This document shows positions 9,119-18,148 of a DNA stretch of 64,000 bases, one piece after another. This DNA is from Ruegeria arenilitoris (GTDB lineage: Bacteria; Pseudomonadota; Alphaproteobacteria; Rhodobacterales; Rhodobacteraceae). Position numbers and translations under genes: made by a program. Below the pieces are notes generated by a model, which saw only the letters and a program-made list of their open reading frames with translations, was not told the origin of the DNA and did not search any database. Where the stretch lies: NCBI RefSeq assembly GCF_013030985.1, contig NZ_WPYP01000003.1, forward strand, positions 297,917 through 361,916. The letters run 5' to 3'. How positions within the stretch are numbered: position 1 is the first letter of the stretch; every line of letters begins with the position of its first letter.

Positions 9119-9865
9119 ATGACCCGCATCTCTCTTCATCTGGCAGTCTTGACCTCGGCATTGCTCGTGATGGCTTCTACCACCGAAGCCGAGGAAAACG
9201 CGTCAAATCCGCTAGCGGCGGTTAACAACACGGACATTCGCTATCAGTATTTCGATCTGGAAGGGGGGGCAGACCGTCAGGACATGTTCATCGATGGTGC
9301 ATACATGCTGCGCCCCGATCTGAAGCTAAAATACGAGCTACATTACAATTCGACGAATGCGACCGGAGAGAGGTTCAATGGGTTCGAAAAGACCAGCTTC
9401 AAGCTGATCTACTTCCCTTCCCAAAACCCCTTGAATGACACATGGACCGTCAAATCTGCGCTTGGTTTGGAGTGGATACTTGATTTCGGCGACCCCGATG
9501 AAGGCATTGGCACCGGGTCTGATCAAATCGCTCCGTTCGGAGGTTTCGCCTTTGCAAACACAAACAGTGGGCTGACACTGATCCCTCTGATCCAGCATTT
9601 CGCATCTTACAATGGACCGACCGATGTCAGCCAAACCGCGATGCGCCTAATTGCACTTCAGCCATTTGGTGAGGGGTATTGGGTCAAAGCAGATATTAAA
9701 GCGCCTTATGATTGGGAGAATGACGCCTGGCCCGCGACCGCAGAATTCCAGGTTGGTAAAAACCTCAGCCCCGGAGTTGCCCTTTATGCAGATGTGCTGA
9801 TCGGGATTGGTGCGGATCGACCCTATGACCAAGGTGCCGGATTCGGTCTTAGGTTCAATTATTAA
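9119..9865 (+). CDS. Outer-membrane beta-barrel protein (transporter-like)
   Basis: This 248-residue protein has a signal peptide (residues 1-24, ending TEAEE) followed by alternating amphipathic strands and an aromatic C-terminus (LRFNY), as in outer-membrane barrels. After cleavage it begins close to NPLAAVNN and later has YDWENDAWPA. Both features recur in the barrel protein at 33917-34705 (ANPLAA and YDWETDAWAV), so the two are probably distant relatives. It follows the sulfatase by 68 bp and may deliver or export sulfatase substrates or products; that is inference. Confidence 0.7.
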   Translation: MTRISLHLAVLTSALLVMASTTEAEENASNPLAAVNNTDIRYQYFDLEGGADRQDMFIDGAYMLRPDLKLKYELHYNSTNATGERFNGFEKTSFKLIYFPSQNPLNDTWTVKSALGLEWILDFGDPDEGIGTGSDQIAPFGGFAFANTNSGLTLIPLIQHFASYNGPTDVSQTAMRLIALQPFGEGYWVKADIKAPYDWENDAWPATAEFQVGKNLSPGVALYADVLIGIGADRPYDQGAGFGLRFNY

Positions 9866-9944
9866 GTCACAATTTCCTAAAGGAAGCAGTCATGCTCCAT
9901 ACCGCATCACACAGCGCCATGGTGCGTGCGACAATCCATTCTCC

Positions 9945-9971
9945 AAAAAAGACCCGACGCTTGGTCGGGTC
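9945..9971 (-). terminator. Rho-independent terminator of the EamA gene
   Basis: GACCCGAC at 9951-9958 pairs perfectly with GTCGGGTC at 9964-9971 around a 5-base loop. On the minus strand the stem is followed by six T residues (AAAAAA at 9945-9950 on the plus strand). It lies downstream of the minus-strand EamA transporter gene. Confidence 0.75.
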
Positions 9972-10033
9972 AGTTGGTGACAACGGGGATCGTCACTCCT
10001 AAATGTGTGGTCAGAGGTATTCCCAGATGCGCC

Positions 10034-10963
10034 TCAATCAGCTTGTTGAGGGCTTTTGAAGAAGCGGGAAAAAAGTCGACCGTCAGTTACGGCAAAGCCC
10101 AAAGCAATGATAGCAAACCCAGTCCACGCGTTCGGCTCCATCCGCTCACCAAGGAACGTGACACCAAGACCGATAGCGAACGGTGGGATCAGCAGCGTAA
10201 CCAAAAGAAGATTGGCGGCTCCGGCGCGCGCAAGGATCGCGAAATAAAGTACATAGGCCAGCGCTGTTGATAGAGCGGCCATCCCAATAAGCGCTGCCCA
10301 TACACCAGCAGACAGAGCGAAGCTTGGGGGGCCATCCATCACAAAAACAATGGGGATCATAAGCACTGTGCTGCCGATCAGCATACCAAGTGCATTCACA
10401 AGTGGTGGTTGGCCTGAAAGAGTAGTTCTGCCCCAGACACCGGCAAAAGCATAAGAGAGCGTCGCGCCAAGGATAGCCAGCTGTGCCAGATTGCTCGGAT
10501 TAAACTCAGTTAATGCGCTTGGCCCCATAATGAAGGCCACCCCTAAAATACCCAGGGCAGCACCTGCTATTTTCTTAGGAGTCAACGGCTCATCCTTCAG
10601 AAGCACGCCAGCCACGACCGCTGCAAACATTGCTGTTGTTGCATTTAGGATTGAGGCCAGCCCGCTATCGATTTGCGTTTGCCCCCAGAAGATCAGCGAA
10701 AATGGGATGGCATTGTTGAGCGCCCCCATCACGAGATAAGCGCTCCAAACCCGGGGGGTGCGTGGAACACTCAATCCTTTGAACATGACGATTAGCGCAA
10801 GAATTGGGACTGCCCAGATCACCCTATGCAGCGTTATTGTCAGTGGTGGCACTTCGGTCAGTGCAACCTCGCCGAAGAAGAACGACCCGCCCCAAACAGC
10901 AGCAAGCAGAAGCAGCATGACGCTGGCTCTCAAATCCATTGCTGGCATGGGTTGGTTTGTCAT
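10034..10963 (-). CDS. EamA/DMT-family transporter
   Basis: This inner-membrane exporter has about 309 residues and ten hydrophobic segments arranged as two five-helix EamA repeats. WGGSFFFGEVAL in helix 1 and the glycine-rich helix ends are typical of the drug/metabolite transporter superfamily. The ATG at 10963 is preferred; an upstream GTG at 10981 would add six residues. Substrates of this family are often amino acids or metabolites and cannot be predicted here. The roughly 300 bp between this start and yjhX hold no gene I can support. Confidence 0.87.
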   Translation of the reverse strand: MTNQPMPAMDLRASVMLLLLAAVWGGSFFFGEVALTEVPPLTITLHRVIWAVPILALIVMFKGLSVPRTPRVWSAYLVMGALNNAIPFSLIFWGQTQIDSGLASILNATTAMFAAVVAGVLLKDEPLTPKKIAGAALGILGVAFIMGPSALTEFNPSNLAQLAILGATLSYAFAGVWGRTTLSGQPPLVNALGMLIGSTVLMIPIVFVMDGPPSFALSAGVWAALIGMAALSTALAYVLYFAILARAGAANLLLVTLLIPPFAIGLGVTFLGERMEPNAWTGFAIIALGFAVTDGRLFSRFFKSPQQAD

Positions 10964-11262
10964 GTCTTCTGGTTCCGTCACTAACTATCACCTAACGGAT
11001 TAGCTGACGTGCCCCCGACACCGCGACCCGTTTCTTGCGGAAAGCGGTCACCTGCAATTTAGTTGACGTTTCTTAATTCGAATATTAACTACGCAACACG
11101 CTTGAGGTGAGTCGCCTCTTGCAATGGAGATTTTATGAAAGAGACCCGGGCCTAACGCCCGTTCCCAGCGAAGCAAATTCGGGAACACCAACATTGATAG
11201 GCACACTCACGCGCGACGCTGAGTGTCCTGTTTCTGTACTTTCGTAAAATCGAGACATCCCA

Positions 11263-11520
11263 ATGAACATCTCAAAGCACGAGCAACGTGTTTTGCATGA
11301 ACTCGCCTTAGGTGGCGAGATAAAATACGCGCGCGCCGACAATGGTAAGGTGCAGTCCGTCGAATGTTACACTCGTGACGGCTTTGTCTTCTCTGCCTGC
11401 ACGATGGACGTATTCAAACGCCTTAAAAACAAGCGCTTCATCAAATCAAAAAATGGCCGCCCCTATCGGATCACCCATTTAGGGAACCAGTCCGTTCGCG
11501 CGCAAATGAACCAACGATAA
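11263..11520 (+). CDS. yjhX: YjhX-family toxin-like protein
   Basis: This is an 85-residue protein that follows the YjhX/UPF0386 pattern almost throughout: MNISKHEQRVLHELA at the start, GKVQSVECYTRDGFVF in the middle, and KSKNGRPYRIT near the end. In Escherichia coli YjhX (TopAI) inhibits DNA topoisomerase I and is neutralised by YjhQ, a GNAT-type protein. Here a YjhQ-like GNAT gene follows after only 24 bp, so the module is conserved in order. Toxicity of this copy is inferred from the family. Confidence 0.88.
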   Translation: MNISKHEQRVLHELALGGEIKYARADNGKVQSVECYTRDGFVFSACTMDVFKRLKNKRFIKSKNGRPYRITHLGNQSVRAQMNQR

Positions 11521-11544
11521 TCCAATCAAGAAGGAGAGTCTTCT

Positions 11545-12051
11545 GTGAATACACCTCATCAAATCCAATACGAGGCTTTCGCTGCTGCCAGAGGCTTATA
11601 CGATGAACGACATGCCAAGCTGTATGCCGAATTTGCGGAAGATCTGATCGCAGATGGCAGCTTTTCCATCGTCTATGAGGGGGTTGCGCATGCCTGCTAC
11701 ACCCCGCTCACAATCGACAAGGCGCTGCACTTGAAGTGCTTTGTTCTCGCTCCTTTAGCTGTGCTGCCAGAGTTCCAAAGGAAAGGCTATGCCACACGCC
11801 TGATGGAAGAAGCGGAAAAGCAACTTGATGCAGACGTGATCTTCGTGATGGGAGAACCGTTCCACTATGGGAACCGATATAACACCCCTCACAAAGTCCT
11901 GCCGCCTGTGAAAACGCAGGCCCCGCTTGAGTGTTGGTTTGCGCGCGAACTGTCACCAGGGGCTTTGGACGGCATCGGAGAAAGCACATCCAGCGTGACC
12001 GGCCCATATGCTGCGCCGCTCATGTGGGGGCACCCAAGCGAGCAAGTTTAG
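11545..12051 (+). CDS. GNAT acetyltransferase, YjhQ-like (putative antitoxin)
   Basis: This 168-residue protein starts at a GTG preceded by a strong AAGGAGAG site. The GNAT core is visible: strand FVLAPLAVLPEFQRKGYATRLM (acetyl-CoA-binding loop Q-x-x-G-x-A) at about residues 68-90, and DVIFVMGEPFHYG. In E. coli the yjhX partner YjhQ is of this type and acts as antitoxin. The close position behind yjhX supports that role here. An enzymatic acetyl-transfer reaction is possible but no substrate can be named. Confidence 0.8.
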   Translation: MNTPHQIQYEAFAAARGLYDERHAKLYAEFAEDLIADGSFSIVYEGVAHACYTPLTIDKALHLKCFVLAPLAVLPEFQRKGYATRLMEEAEKQLDADVIFVMGEPFHYGNRYNTPHKVLPPVKTQAPLECWFARELSPGALDGIGESTSSVTGPYAAPLMWGHPSEQV

Positions 12052-12164
12052 CCGAGCTTTCAAAAACACAGACAATGCATCGTTGCTTCGCGCACGGGAG
12101 TACGAGCCTTCGACTTGAGGGTCGTCTGGTGCGCGGACAAATTTACCAAAGATAGGAATGAACT

Positions 12165-12686
12165 ATGAACCAATCAGAAATCGACGCGATCTTGGAAGTC
12201 CACAGACTGGCGTTTGGGGAAGCAGAAGGCGAAGAAACCGCACAACTCGCCAAAGACTTCCTCGATCATCCGGACACGATCGCGATCAGTGTCAAACGTG
12301 ACGGGCAGGTTGCAGGCAACGTGCTGTTCACCGCGTTTGTCTTCGAGGATCACCCAGAGACAAAATGCTACCTGCTCGCGCCTTGTGGGGTGTCGCCGGA
12401 ATATCAAGGATTTGGTGTCGGCAGGGAGTTGATGGAAACCAGTATCGAACACTTAAAGTTCATTGGAACGGACGCTGTGTTCGTTCTGGGCGTCCCGACT
12501 TTCTACCCTCGATATGGTTTTGTCCCGACTGACAAACAGACGCCTTATCCTGATCTGTTGACGGCGCATGAAGCATGGATGGCCCTTGAGTTGACAGCCG
12601 GAACGGTCCAGCGCTTGAACGGCACGACGAAGGCGATCCCACAGTTTATGCAAGCGCATTGGTGGGACACTTCCGGACGAGGGTAA
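12165..12686 (+). CDS. GNAT acetyltransferase, second tandem copy
   Basis: This 173-residue GNAT protein has the acetyl-CoA loop at GVSPEYQGFGVGRELM and the later segment FVLGVPTFYPRYGFVP, a typical small N-acetyltransferase layout. It lies about 110 bp after the first GNAT and an AGGAATGA site precedes the ATG. The two GNATs share general fold features but are not near-identical, so this is a second member rather than a recent duplicate. Its relation to the yjhX module is uncertain. Confidence 0.8.
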   Translation: MNQSEIDAILEVHRLAFGEAEGEETAQLAKDFLDHPDTIAISVKRDGQVAGNVLFTAFVFEDHPETKCYLLAPCGVSPEYQGFGVGRELMETSIEHLKFIGTDAVFVLGVPTFYPRYGFVPTDKQTPYPDLLTAHEAWMALELTAGTVQRLNGTTKAIPQFMQAHWWDTSGRG

Positions 12687-13009
12687 CACCTCCTGTCATG
12701 AACCAGCCATTCGGCGTTGCAGGTCCAATGGCTGGTTTGTCCGCATTGCGTGAATTTGACAACCTCTGGATACTGCAACCACGGCGAACGTCTGGAATGT
12801 GGGTGCGACCGCAGCATTCGCGGACCACTCTCAGGGTCCGCTGTGATCCGCGAACAACCGGATACTGGTTCCGGCATGAGCCAGACGCTGCGTTGGGCGT
12901 GAGCCCAAGCTTAGGGCTTCTTTACTTTCTATGAATGGCACCGACTGACGAACTCTCGAAACTCTGTCACCGGGAGTTTAGAGAGCTCATCCGCGAATCA
13001 AACGTCTCC
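12687..13009. other. Convergent intergenic region with weak terminator
   Basis: No gene is supported here. Near the end AGCCC (12902-12906) and GGGCT (12914-12918) form a short stem followed by TCTTTACTTT on the plus strand, a weak candidate terminator for the GNAT gene. The downstream DUF1254/DUF1214 gene converges on this region from the other strand. Confidence 0.4.
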
Positions 13010-14017
13010 TCAATTCTCCAGAGGTTTGGGATTGATTGGTCGAAAGTCACCATTCAATACGGCTTGGCTGACCCCATAGTTCCGAACGCTGTAATTGAAC
13101 GGCTCGCCACCAGAGGACAAGGAATTGATCGCGTTGTCTCCGCAGTTGAAATGCACGGTGATGGTTCCATCGGAATTGGGTTCCCACATATTCGAGTTGA
13201 TATGCGTGTTCCCGGCCATCAGATAACCCGCTTCATCATAGAGCGTGAAGGACGTGAAAAACTTGTTCTTGGGATCGTCAAAAGTGATGCCAAGGCATTC
13301 ATCTCCGGGCAATGCGGGCGAGCTGGAATAGGCGTTTGAAACACCCAGCTCTGGCGGATATCCGCCCCAGCCTGCGGCATGAGAGATGTCGAGGAGATGT
13401 TGATCGGCCGCGCCGGGTGCCTTGGCATAGGTGTAATCAATACCAGCCTTCAAAAACTCATCTTTATAGGCCATGCGCAGCGCTTCGAGCTGCCCCTGAT
13501 CATAGTCTGCCGAAATATAGGGGCTGCTTTCAACATAGTCCGAAACAGCGATCATATCCTGTACGTCATGAAGATGGGCCAACGCCGCCGCGTCGGTGCG
13601 GTCCTTGAGCTCTGTCCGAAACATTACAAAGGCATAGTCCGTCGAAACGGTCAGCTTGTGTTCACCCGGCTCAACAATGAAGTAGGGCGAAAACCCATCT
13701 TCATCCATAATCTGCACCGAGACATACAGGTCAGAGTCCGGAATGGTGACTGTGAATTCATGATCGTCCGAAACATCGACAATTTGAATGGAATACAACG
13801 TATCCCAGTTCATGCGCACTGTGGGGGCTTCGGCCCCAACTGGTGACACTTCTCGCAGGTGCAGGATCTCTTTGTCTGCACCCCTGCGCGCCCAATTGGC
13901 AAAATTCCATGCGGTTTCGGCTTGAGCAAAATTATCAGCCGTGACGGCGATCGTTTCCGCCTGCGCCAGCGACGCAGACGCCAAGAATGTTGCAGTCAGA
14001 AGGAGCGGGGATTTCAT
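13010..14017 (-). CDS. Exported DUF1254/DUF1214 protein, short form
   Basis: From the ATG at 14017 (AGGAGT upstream) this is a 335-residue protein with a signal peptide ending LAQAE at residue 20. It has the conserved segments VRMNWDTLYSIQIVD and DSDLYVSVQIMDEDG of the DUF1254 domain, and a C-terminal DUF1214-like half with GTITVHFNCGD. The biochemical function of these domains is not established. It follows a longer paralogue by 37 bp in the same operon. A further upstream reading frame in the listing is an artefact of an open frame before the true start. Confidence 0.85.
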   Translation of the reverse strand: MKSPLLLTATFLASASLAQAETIAVTADNFAQAETAWNFANWARRGADKEILHLREVSPVGAEAPTVRMNWDTLYSIQIVDVSDDHEFTVTIPDSDLYVSVQIMDEDGFSPYFIVEPGEHKLTVSTDYAFVMFRTELKDRTDAAALAHLHDVQDMIAVSDYVESSPYISADYDQGQLEALRMAYKDEFLKAGIDYTYAKAPGAADQHLLDISHAAGWGGYPPELGVSNAYSSSPALPGDECLGITFDDPKNKFFTSFTLYDEAGYLMAGNTHINSNMWEPNSDGTITVHFNCGDNAINSLSSGGEPFNYSVRNYGVSQAVLNGDFRPINPKPLEN

Positions 14018-14054
14018 TTTCAAAACTCCTGATTTTTTGTTGCTTCGCGAATGA

Positions 14055-15563
14055 TCATTTGACCAGCTCGATCTCACCGGGGCGCCAGGTGCCATCAAAC
14101 CAGGGCTCAAGCGGGCCATAGAGACGCAGGATGGTCGACCACGATTTGCCCGGCATGGTCTGAATCCAATTACCCTCCTTGCCCTCCGGCGCTTGGGGGG
14201 CAAACCAGACTGTATAGCTGCCATCGTCATTGGCTTTAAGGGTGGGCAACGTGCTGTCGACACCGGCCAGTTTCTGATCTGTTTCCAGCAGGGATCGCGT
14301 TTGGGTGCTGTAGACCACGAATGACCAATAGTTGTTCACCGGAACGTCCGCTGGAATGGTGATCGAATAGGTTTGGCTGCCGTCCAGATAGTGCCCGTTG
14401 CTGTCACGGTTGATCATCGCATATTGCGAGCCAACACCGACATTCTTGGCCACCATCGCGGGGGTGATGCCGGTGGCGTAGTAGTGAAACAGCGTGCGGG
14501 CATCAACAAGCTTCACGTCGCCCGCTTGGAATTCGTGATCGCCGCCAACAAACGGCGTTTTCCAATAGCCGGTTTGATACAAAAAGGGGGCTCTGGTGCG
14601 AGGTGCATAGATCAGTGAACGCGCCGCAGCGGTTCCGATGGCGACTGCTTCGGTAAGAGTTTGGGTCAAACGTTCGTCAGGCTCAAACGGCTGCCCCCTG
14701 CGAATGCCCAAGGTGAACAGGTCGCCCAATAGCTCCGCAGGCAAAGCGCCTTCGGGTTCGGCATCGACAACGGCTTTCATCTCTTCAAAAAACGAGAAGT
14801 CGTTGGCGTGGATGGTGTTGACCTGCACATCCGTCATATCGACAAACCCGGTTTCAGGCAGATTGTCCCGTTCGGACCAAGGATAAATGCGCAAGTTCTC
14901 TTTGACACGGTTGGCTTCGGCTGCTGGCCCATCTGCGCCGGGGAAGGCCCGAAGCGCGAGCCAGTTCATGTAACTTGGCGTCTTTAGGATAAAGTACCCG
15001 TCCTCGGGCAGATCGCCATCATAGTCTTCGGGCACGATCAGGTATTTCCCGCCTTTGCCCTTGTCCGGCCCTGCGTTCCCGACATCACCGACATAGCGCA
15101 TATAGACATCGTCGATCAGCCCCAGAATGCCTGATGGCAGTTCGAGAACCACTGGACCATTCGACAGATCGGTGCAGCCCATCACATAAATTGTCGTTGT
15201 GTTGGGCGTCAGTAACAAGGATCGGGCATTGTAGAGATCCTGAAAAATCCCGAAACTTCCCGCAACAGCTCCGGATTCAGCGAGTCCGCGGCACATCGCG
15301 TAGGTCGACGCGGCTGGCATCCCGTCCGTGAAGGCGGTGATCCCCCGCGCAAGGTTGAGCGCATCATAGGCAACCGCGGCTGTTTCCGGGGTCGGGAGAC
15401 CGTCGAAGTATTCCAGTGTTCCCAACCGCGTCTCAAAACTGTCCGGCACAATGATGCTGTCTGGCACATTGGCTGCGTATTCCGGACCGTCTTGCGCCAT
15501 GGCAAGGGATGCGCTGCAAATCGTGGCAAACGAAGCGGTGTACTTTAGAACTTGCGTAATCAT
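14055..15563 (-). CDS. Exported DUF1254/DUF1214 protein, long form
   Basis: This 502-residue protein starts at the ATG at 15563 with GGGGAG upstream. A signal peptide ends at SLAMAQ (residue about 24). An N-terminal DUF1254 domain contains TIYVMGCTDLSNGPVVLELP. A C-terminal DUF1214 domain contains NYWSFVVYSTQTRSLLE and ends with IQTMPGKSWSTILRLYGP, the usual family ending. The length matches typical two-domain members. It is the first gene of a two-gene operon and is divergent from a Crp-type regulator. The periplasmic location comes from the signal peptide; the activity is unknown. Confidence 0.9.
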   Translation of the reverse strand: MITQVLKYTASFATICSASLAMAQDGPEYAANVPDSIIVPDSFETRLGTLEYFDGLPTPETAAVAYDALNLARGITAFTDGMPAASTYAMCRGLAESGAVAGSFGIFQDLYNARSLLLTPNTTTIYVMGCTDLSNGPVVLELPSGILGLIDDVYMRYVGDVGNAGPDKGKGGKYLIVPEDYDGDLPEDGYFILKTPSYMNWLALRAFPGADGPAAEANRVKENLRIYPWSERDNLPETGFVDMTDVQVNTIHANDFSFFEEMKAVVDAEPEGALPAELLGDLFTLGIRRGQPFEPDERLTQTLTEAVAIGTAAARSLIYAPRTRAPFLYQTGYWKTPFVGGDHEFQAGDVKLVDARTLFHYYATGITPAMVAKNVGVGSQYAMINRDSNGHYLDGSQTYSITIPADVPVNNYWSFVVYSTQTRSLLETDQKLAGVDSTLPTLKANDDGSYTVWFAPQAPEGKEGNWIQTMPGKSWSTILRLYGPLEPWFDGTWRPGEIELVK

Positions 15564-15685
15564 GATTTTGGTACTCCCCAACAATAACATCCGCCGTGCA
15601 CCCACGGTTCGGATCATCAAATTGGGGGTATGATACCAAGGGCTACCCACCTAAACTGCACGTCAACGGGCATTTGAGGGCAACT

Positions 15686-16372
15686 ATGGATCGGGACGAA
15701 GCGGTTCGCTATTTGCGGCAAAACGGCTGGCTTTCGCGTTTGCCGGATGCTGTACAGCAAGATTGGCTAAGCGGAGCGCGGTTTCATCAGATTTCCAAAG
15801 GTGAGCGCATCTTTGAAGTCGAGGATGATCCGCGCTTTATGGTTGGCCTCGCAAGCGGTTCAGTCGGTGCATATCTGAGCTATCATCACGATGAAACACG
15901 GCTGGTTTTGCTTTACGAAGAGGGAAATTGGTTTGGCGATGCCGCTGTTATCACCGGCGAGCGGCATAGGGGTACAGGTGTTGCGCGAACCGATTGCGCA
16001 ATACTCTTGGTGCCAGCAACCCATGTCGAAAAGGTAAACGAGCGCCACCCGGACGTTTGGCGTCACATTTCCATGAACGTGCTTTTCCAAATCGACAGTT
16101 ACCTGACCTTAACTGAAGCCGCGCTCAACCGGGACCCTGTGGGCCGCGTGATCACTATGTTGATCAGCCTCAAAAAACTGAACCCAAGGCACAGCGTTTT
16201 CAATCTGTCCAATGAAGAAGTCGGGCAAATGACCGGGCTGACACGAAACACAGCAAACAAATGTCTGCGCACGCTGGAAACTGCTGGAGCGATTGAACGA
16301 AGCTATGCAAGCATTCGCGTCTCCGACTTACAGTCTCTGGAGCTCCATCTTAGGGAGAACAGCACAAAATAG
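15686..16372 (+). CDS. Crp/Fnr-type transcriptional regulator
   Basis: This 228-residue regulator starts at the ATG at 15686, preceded by TTGAGGG. It has a cyclic-nucleotide-binding-type beta barrel (residues about 20-130, with GNWFGDAAVITGERHRG) and a C-terminal winged helix (NEEVGQMTGLTRNTANKCLRTLE). No cysteine cluster of the FNR type is visible near the N-terminus, so oxygen sensing by an iron-sulfur cluster is unlikely. It is divergent from the DUF1254/DUF1214 operon across about 120 bp and is its likely regulator. Confidence 0.85.
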   Translation: MDRDEAVRYLRQNGWLSRLPDAVQQDWLSGARFHQISKGERIFEVEDDPRFMVGLASGSVGAYLSYHHDETRLVLLYEEGNWFGDAAVITGERHRGTGVARTDCAILLVPATHVEKVNERHPDVWRHISMNVLFQIDSYLTLTEAALNRDPVGRVITMLISLKKLNPRHSVFNLSNEEVGQMTGLTRNTANKCLRTLETAGAIERSYASIRVSDLQSLELHLRENSTK

Positions 16373-16771
16373 TCGCCAGCTTAGGCAGGCATCGGCTAAA
16401 AACTGATTTGCGGTGCAGCAAAGCTTCTTAGGGACTGAGTTTTATTTTGAAGGCGTCCTTTATGCTAACGCTAAATTAGGCATCTGATTTCAGCGTGCTT
16501 TTCCTTTCTGCCTACTTTGCTGTGAATCGACTCGCGACTTATGCATCGCTGCCGTTAGAATACCGAAATCAAACTCACACTTTGACCGCTATTTACAATT
16601 TCGGCCTGACTTCGTTTTTGCGCTCGCAGCGAAGGTCCGGTCTGATGGGCCGCGGCGCAGCGATGACTACTATCAGTCACCGGTAGCTATAGGCCGGTCC
16701 TTGACACTCAAAATTGGTGTGATGCCGCGCTTCATCCGAGGACCACAGCGAGCACATATTGATCGAATGCG
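16373..16771. other. Intergenic region, nothing recognised
   Basis: About 400 bp between the Crp-type gene and the end of the LysE-family gene. One short open frame around 16495-16686 has no ribosome-binding site and low-quality composition. I see no repeat, RNA gene or strong hairpin with a T tract. Confidence 0.5.
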
Positions 16772-17380
16772 TCAGTTGGTAATAGCGAGCTTGGCTCCCA
16801 AAAATCCGAACGTCCCGGCAAAGCATCGTTTGATCCATTTCATAACATTGGGACGGCGGATTACGTACTCACGTGCATAAGCGGCAAACACACCGTAACC
16901 GACAAAAACAATGAAGGTCATCATCATGAATAAGATCGCCAACCAGATCAGCGAAGCTGTTGCGTTTGGCGCTGATGGAGAAATGAACTGAGGAAGGAAT
17001 GCCAAGAAGAACAGGGACAATTTGGGATTCAAAACATTTAACAAGGTTCCTGTTGTCGCGATGCGCAGATACCCGATTTGGTTCTTATCTTCGGGCATTT
17101 TCATGACGGTGTCATCTTTCATAATTCGCCAAGCCATGAAAAATAGATATGCGACCCCAAGATACTTAATGACTTGAAACGCCAATGCGCTGGTATGAAG
17201 CAGCGCTGCTAAACCAATGATGCTGGCGACAGCCGCAGGTAGAATTCCAAGGGTGCATCCAACAGCAGCAGCGACACTCGCCTTATATCCGCGACCGAGG
17301 CCGATTGCCAAAGTGTAGATCACCCCAGTTCCAGGCAGTAATACGACAACCAATGAAGTTAATAAGAATTCAAGGGACAT
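16772..17380 (-). CDS. LysE/RhtB-family exporter
   Basis: This is a 202-residue inner-membrane protein with about six hydrophobic helices, the usual length of LysE/RhtB amino-acid exporters. The N-terminal motif PGTGVIYTLAIGLGRGYKAS followed by GCTLGI matches the family pattern P-G-P…G…G…G. AGGAGCC precedes the ATG. It is a single gene, with no regulator adjacent. Substrates in the family are mostly amino acids such as homoserine, threonine or lysine. Confidence 0.88.
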   Translation of the reverse strand: MSLEFLLTSLVVVLLPGTGVIYTLAIGLGRGYKASVAAAVGCTLGILPAAVASIIGLAALLHTSALAFQVIKYLGVAYLFFMAWRIMKDDTVMKMPEDKNQIGYLRIATTGTLLNVLNPKLSLFFLAFLPQFISPSAPNATASLIWLAILFMMMTFIVFVGYGVFAAYAREYVIRRPNVMKWIKRCFAGTFGFLGAKLAITN

Positions 17381-17731
17381 GATTGGGGCTCCTGATTTTC
17401 GGACACTCTCTGCGCCAGGCGCTCAGGGGTCAAGGTCGGCGAAATTGCAAGTCTCGTTTCTTCGATTGCGATGCAGCGAAGAGGCAGTTTGAAAACACTC
17501 CAATGGCATGCTTTGGAATGACCGGTTGGGTGCCAACCTGCTGTGGGCGCACTGGTCTGAAGAGTACTGCATTTCCTTCTGTGGCCTAAGCGTTGCAGAC
17601 ATTCGATAGACTTAAAATTGTCGTATGTGCCCTTCGCAGGAAAAGCGGGATTTGAGCCGTACCGACCAAGATTCAGTACTACGCGAATGGCGGCTTCTGA
17701 AACCCGAAGCCGCATATCCGTATCAGCACCT
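17381..17731. other. Intergenic region, nothing recognised
   Basis: About 350 bp between the LysE-family and SnoaL-like genes. An open frame on the minus strand crosses most of it but has no start signal, runs into the LysE start, and has an unnatural residue mix, so it is not called. Confidence 0.45.
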
Positions 17732-18109
17732 CTAGAGCCCTGAGATATCCACGTAGACTACGTAATCAGCCACTATACCCTCCCGCAGGCCAAGGCGCGT
17801 GGCGAATGGGACTTCATGCTCGCTGCTATCTTTGCGAGTATAATGGACGGTGCCGTCACAGAACACTGTGTCGCCTCTCGACCAGATGCCGGTGATGGTG
17901 TGGCGCATGGCAGAGATAGTCTGAAAGAACGCCTCATTGGCCAGAAGGACAGGTTCGCGCCCGATAATCGGATCGAAATTCCCGAGGCGGAATGTAACGT
18001 CTTCGGTTACAAATCCGACAACGTCTTCTGCGTTCATTGCATCAACAGCTGTATAGAGTTCGGCAACCAGTGCGGCGTGCGGCGAGCTGTAATCATTGGT
18101 GATCTGCAT
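17732..18109 (-). CDS. SnoaL-like / NTF2-fold protein
   Basis: This is a 125-residue cytoplasmic protein of the size and pattern of the SnoaL/NTF2-like alpha+beta barrel fold. It has an N-terminal helix (LVAELYTAVDAMNAED), then DVTFRLGNFDPIIGREPV, and a C-terminal beta sheet with DYVVYVDISGL. GGAGAACAAAG precedes the start. It follows the EamA gene by about 40 bp in the same direction and so may belong to that operon. No catalytic function can be assigned. Confidence 0.78.
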   Translation of the reverse strand: MQITNDYSSPHAALVAELYTAVDAMNAEDVVGFVTEDVTFRLGNFDPIIGREPVLLANEAFFQTISAMRHTITGIWSRGDTVFCDGTVHYTRKDSSEHEVPFATRLGLREGIVADYVVYVDISGL

Positions 18110-18148
18110 CTTTGTTCTCCATGACAGATGTTTTGTGTGTTGTGACGT

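Noticed and set aside
12935..13339. A 134-residue plus-strand frame at the end of the DUF1254/DUF1214 gene
   Set aside because: Most of it is antisense to the conserved C-terminus of that gene, and no start signal was seen.
17359..17715. A 118-residue minus-strand frame between the SnoaL-like and LysE genes
   Set aside because: It overlaps the LysE start, has no ribosome-binding site, and has an unnatural residue mix.
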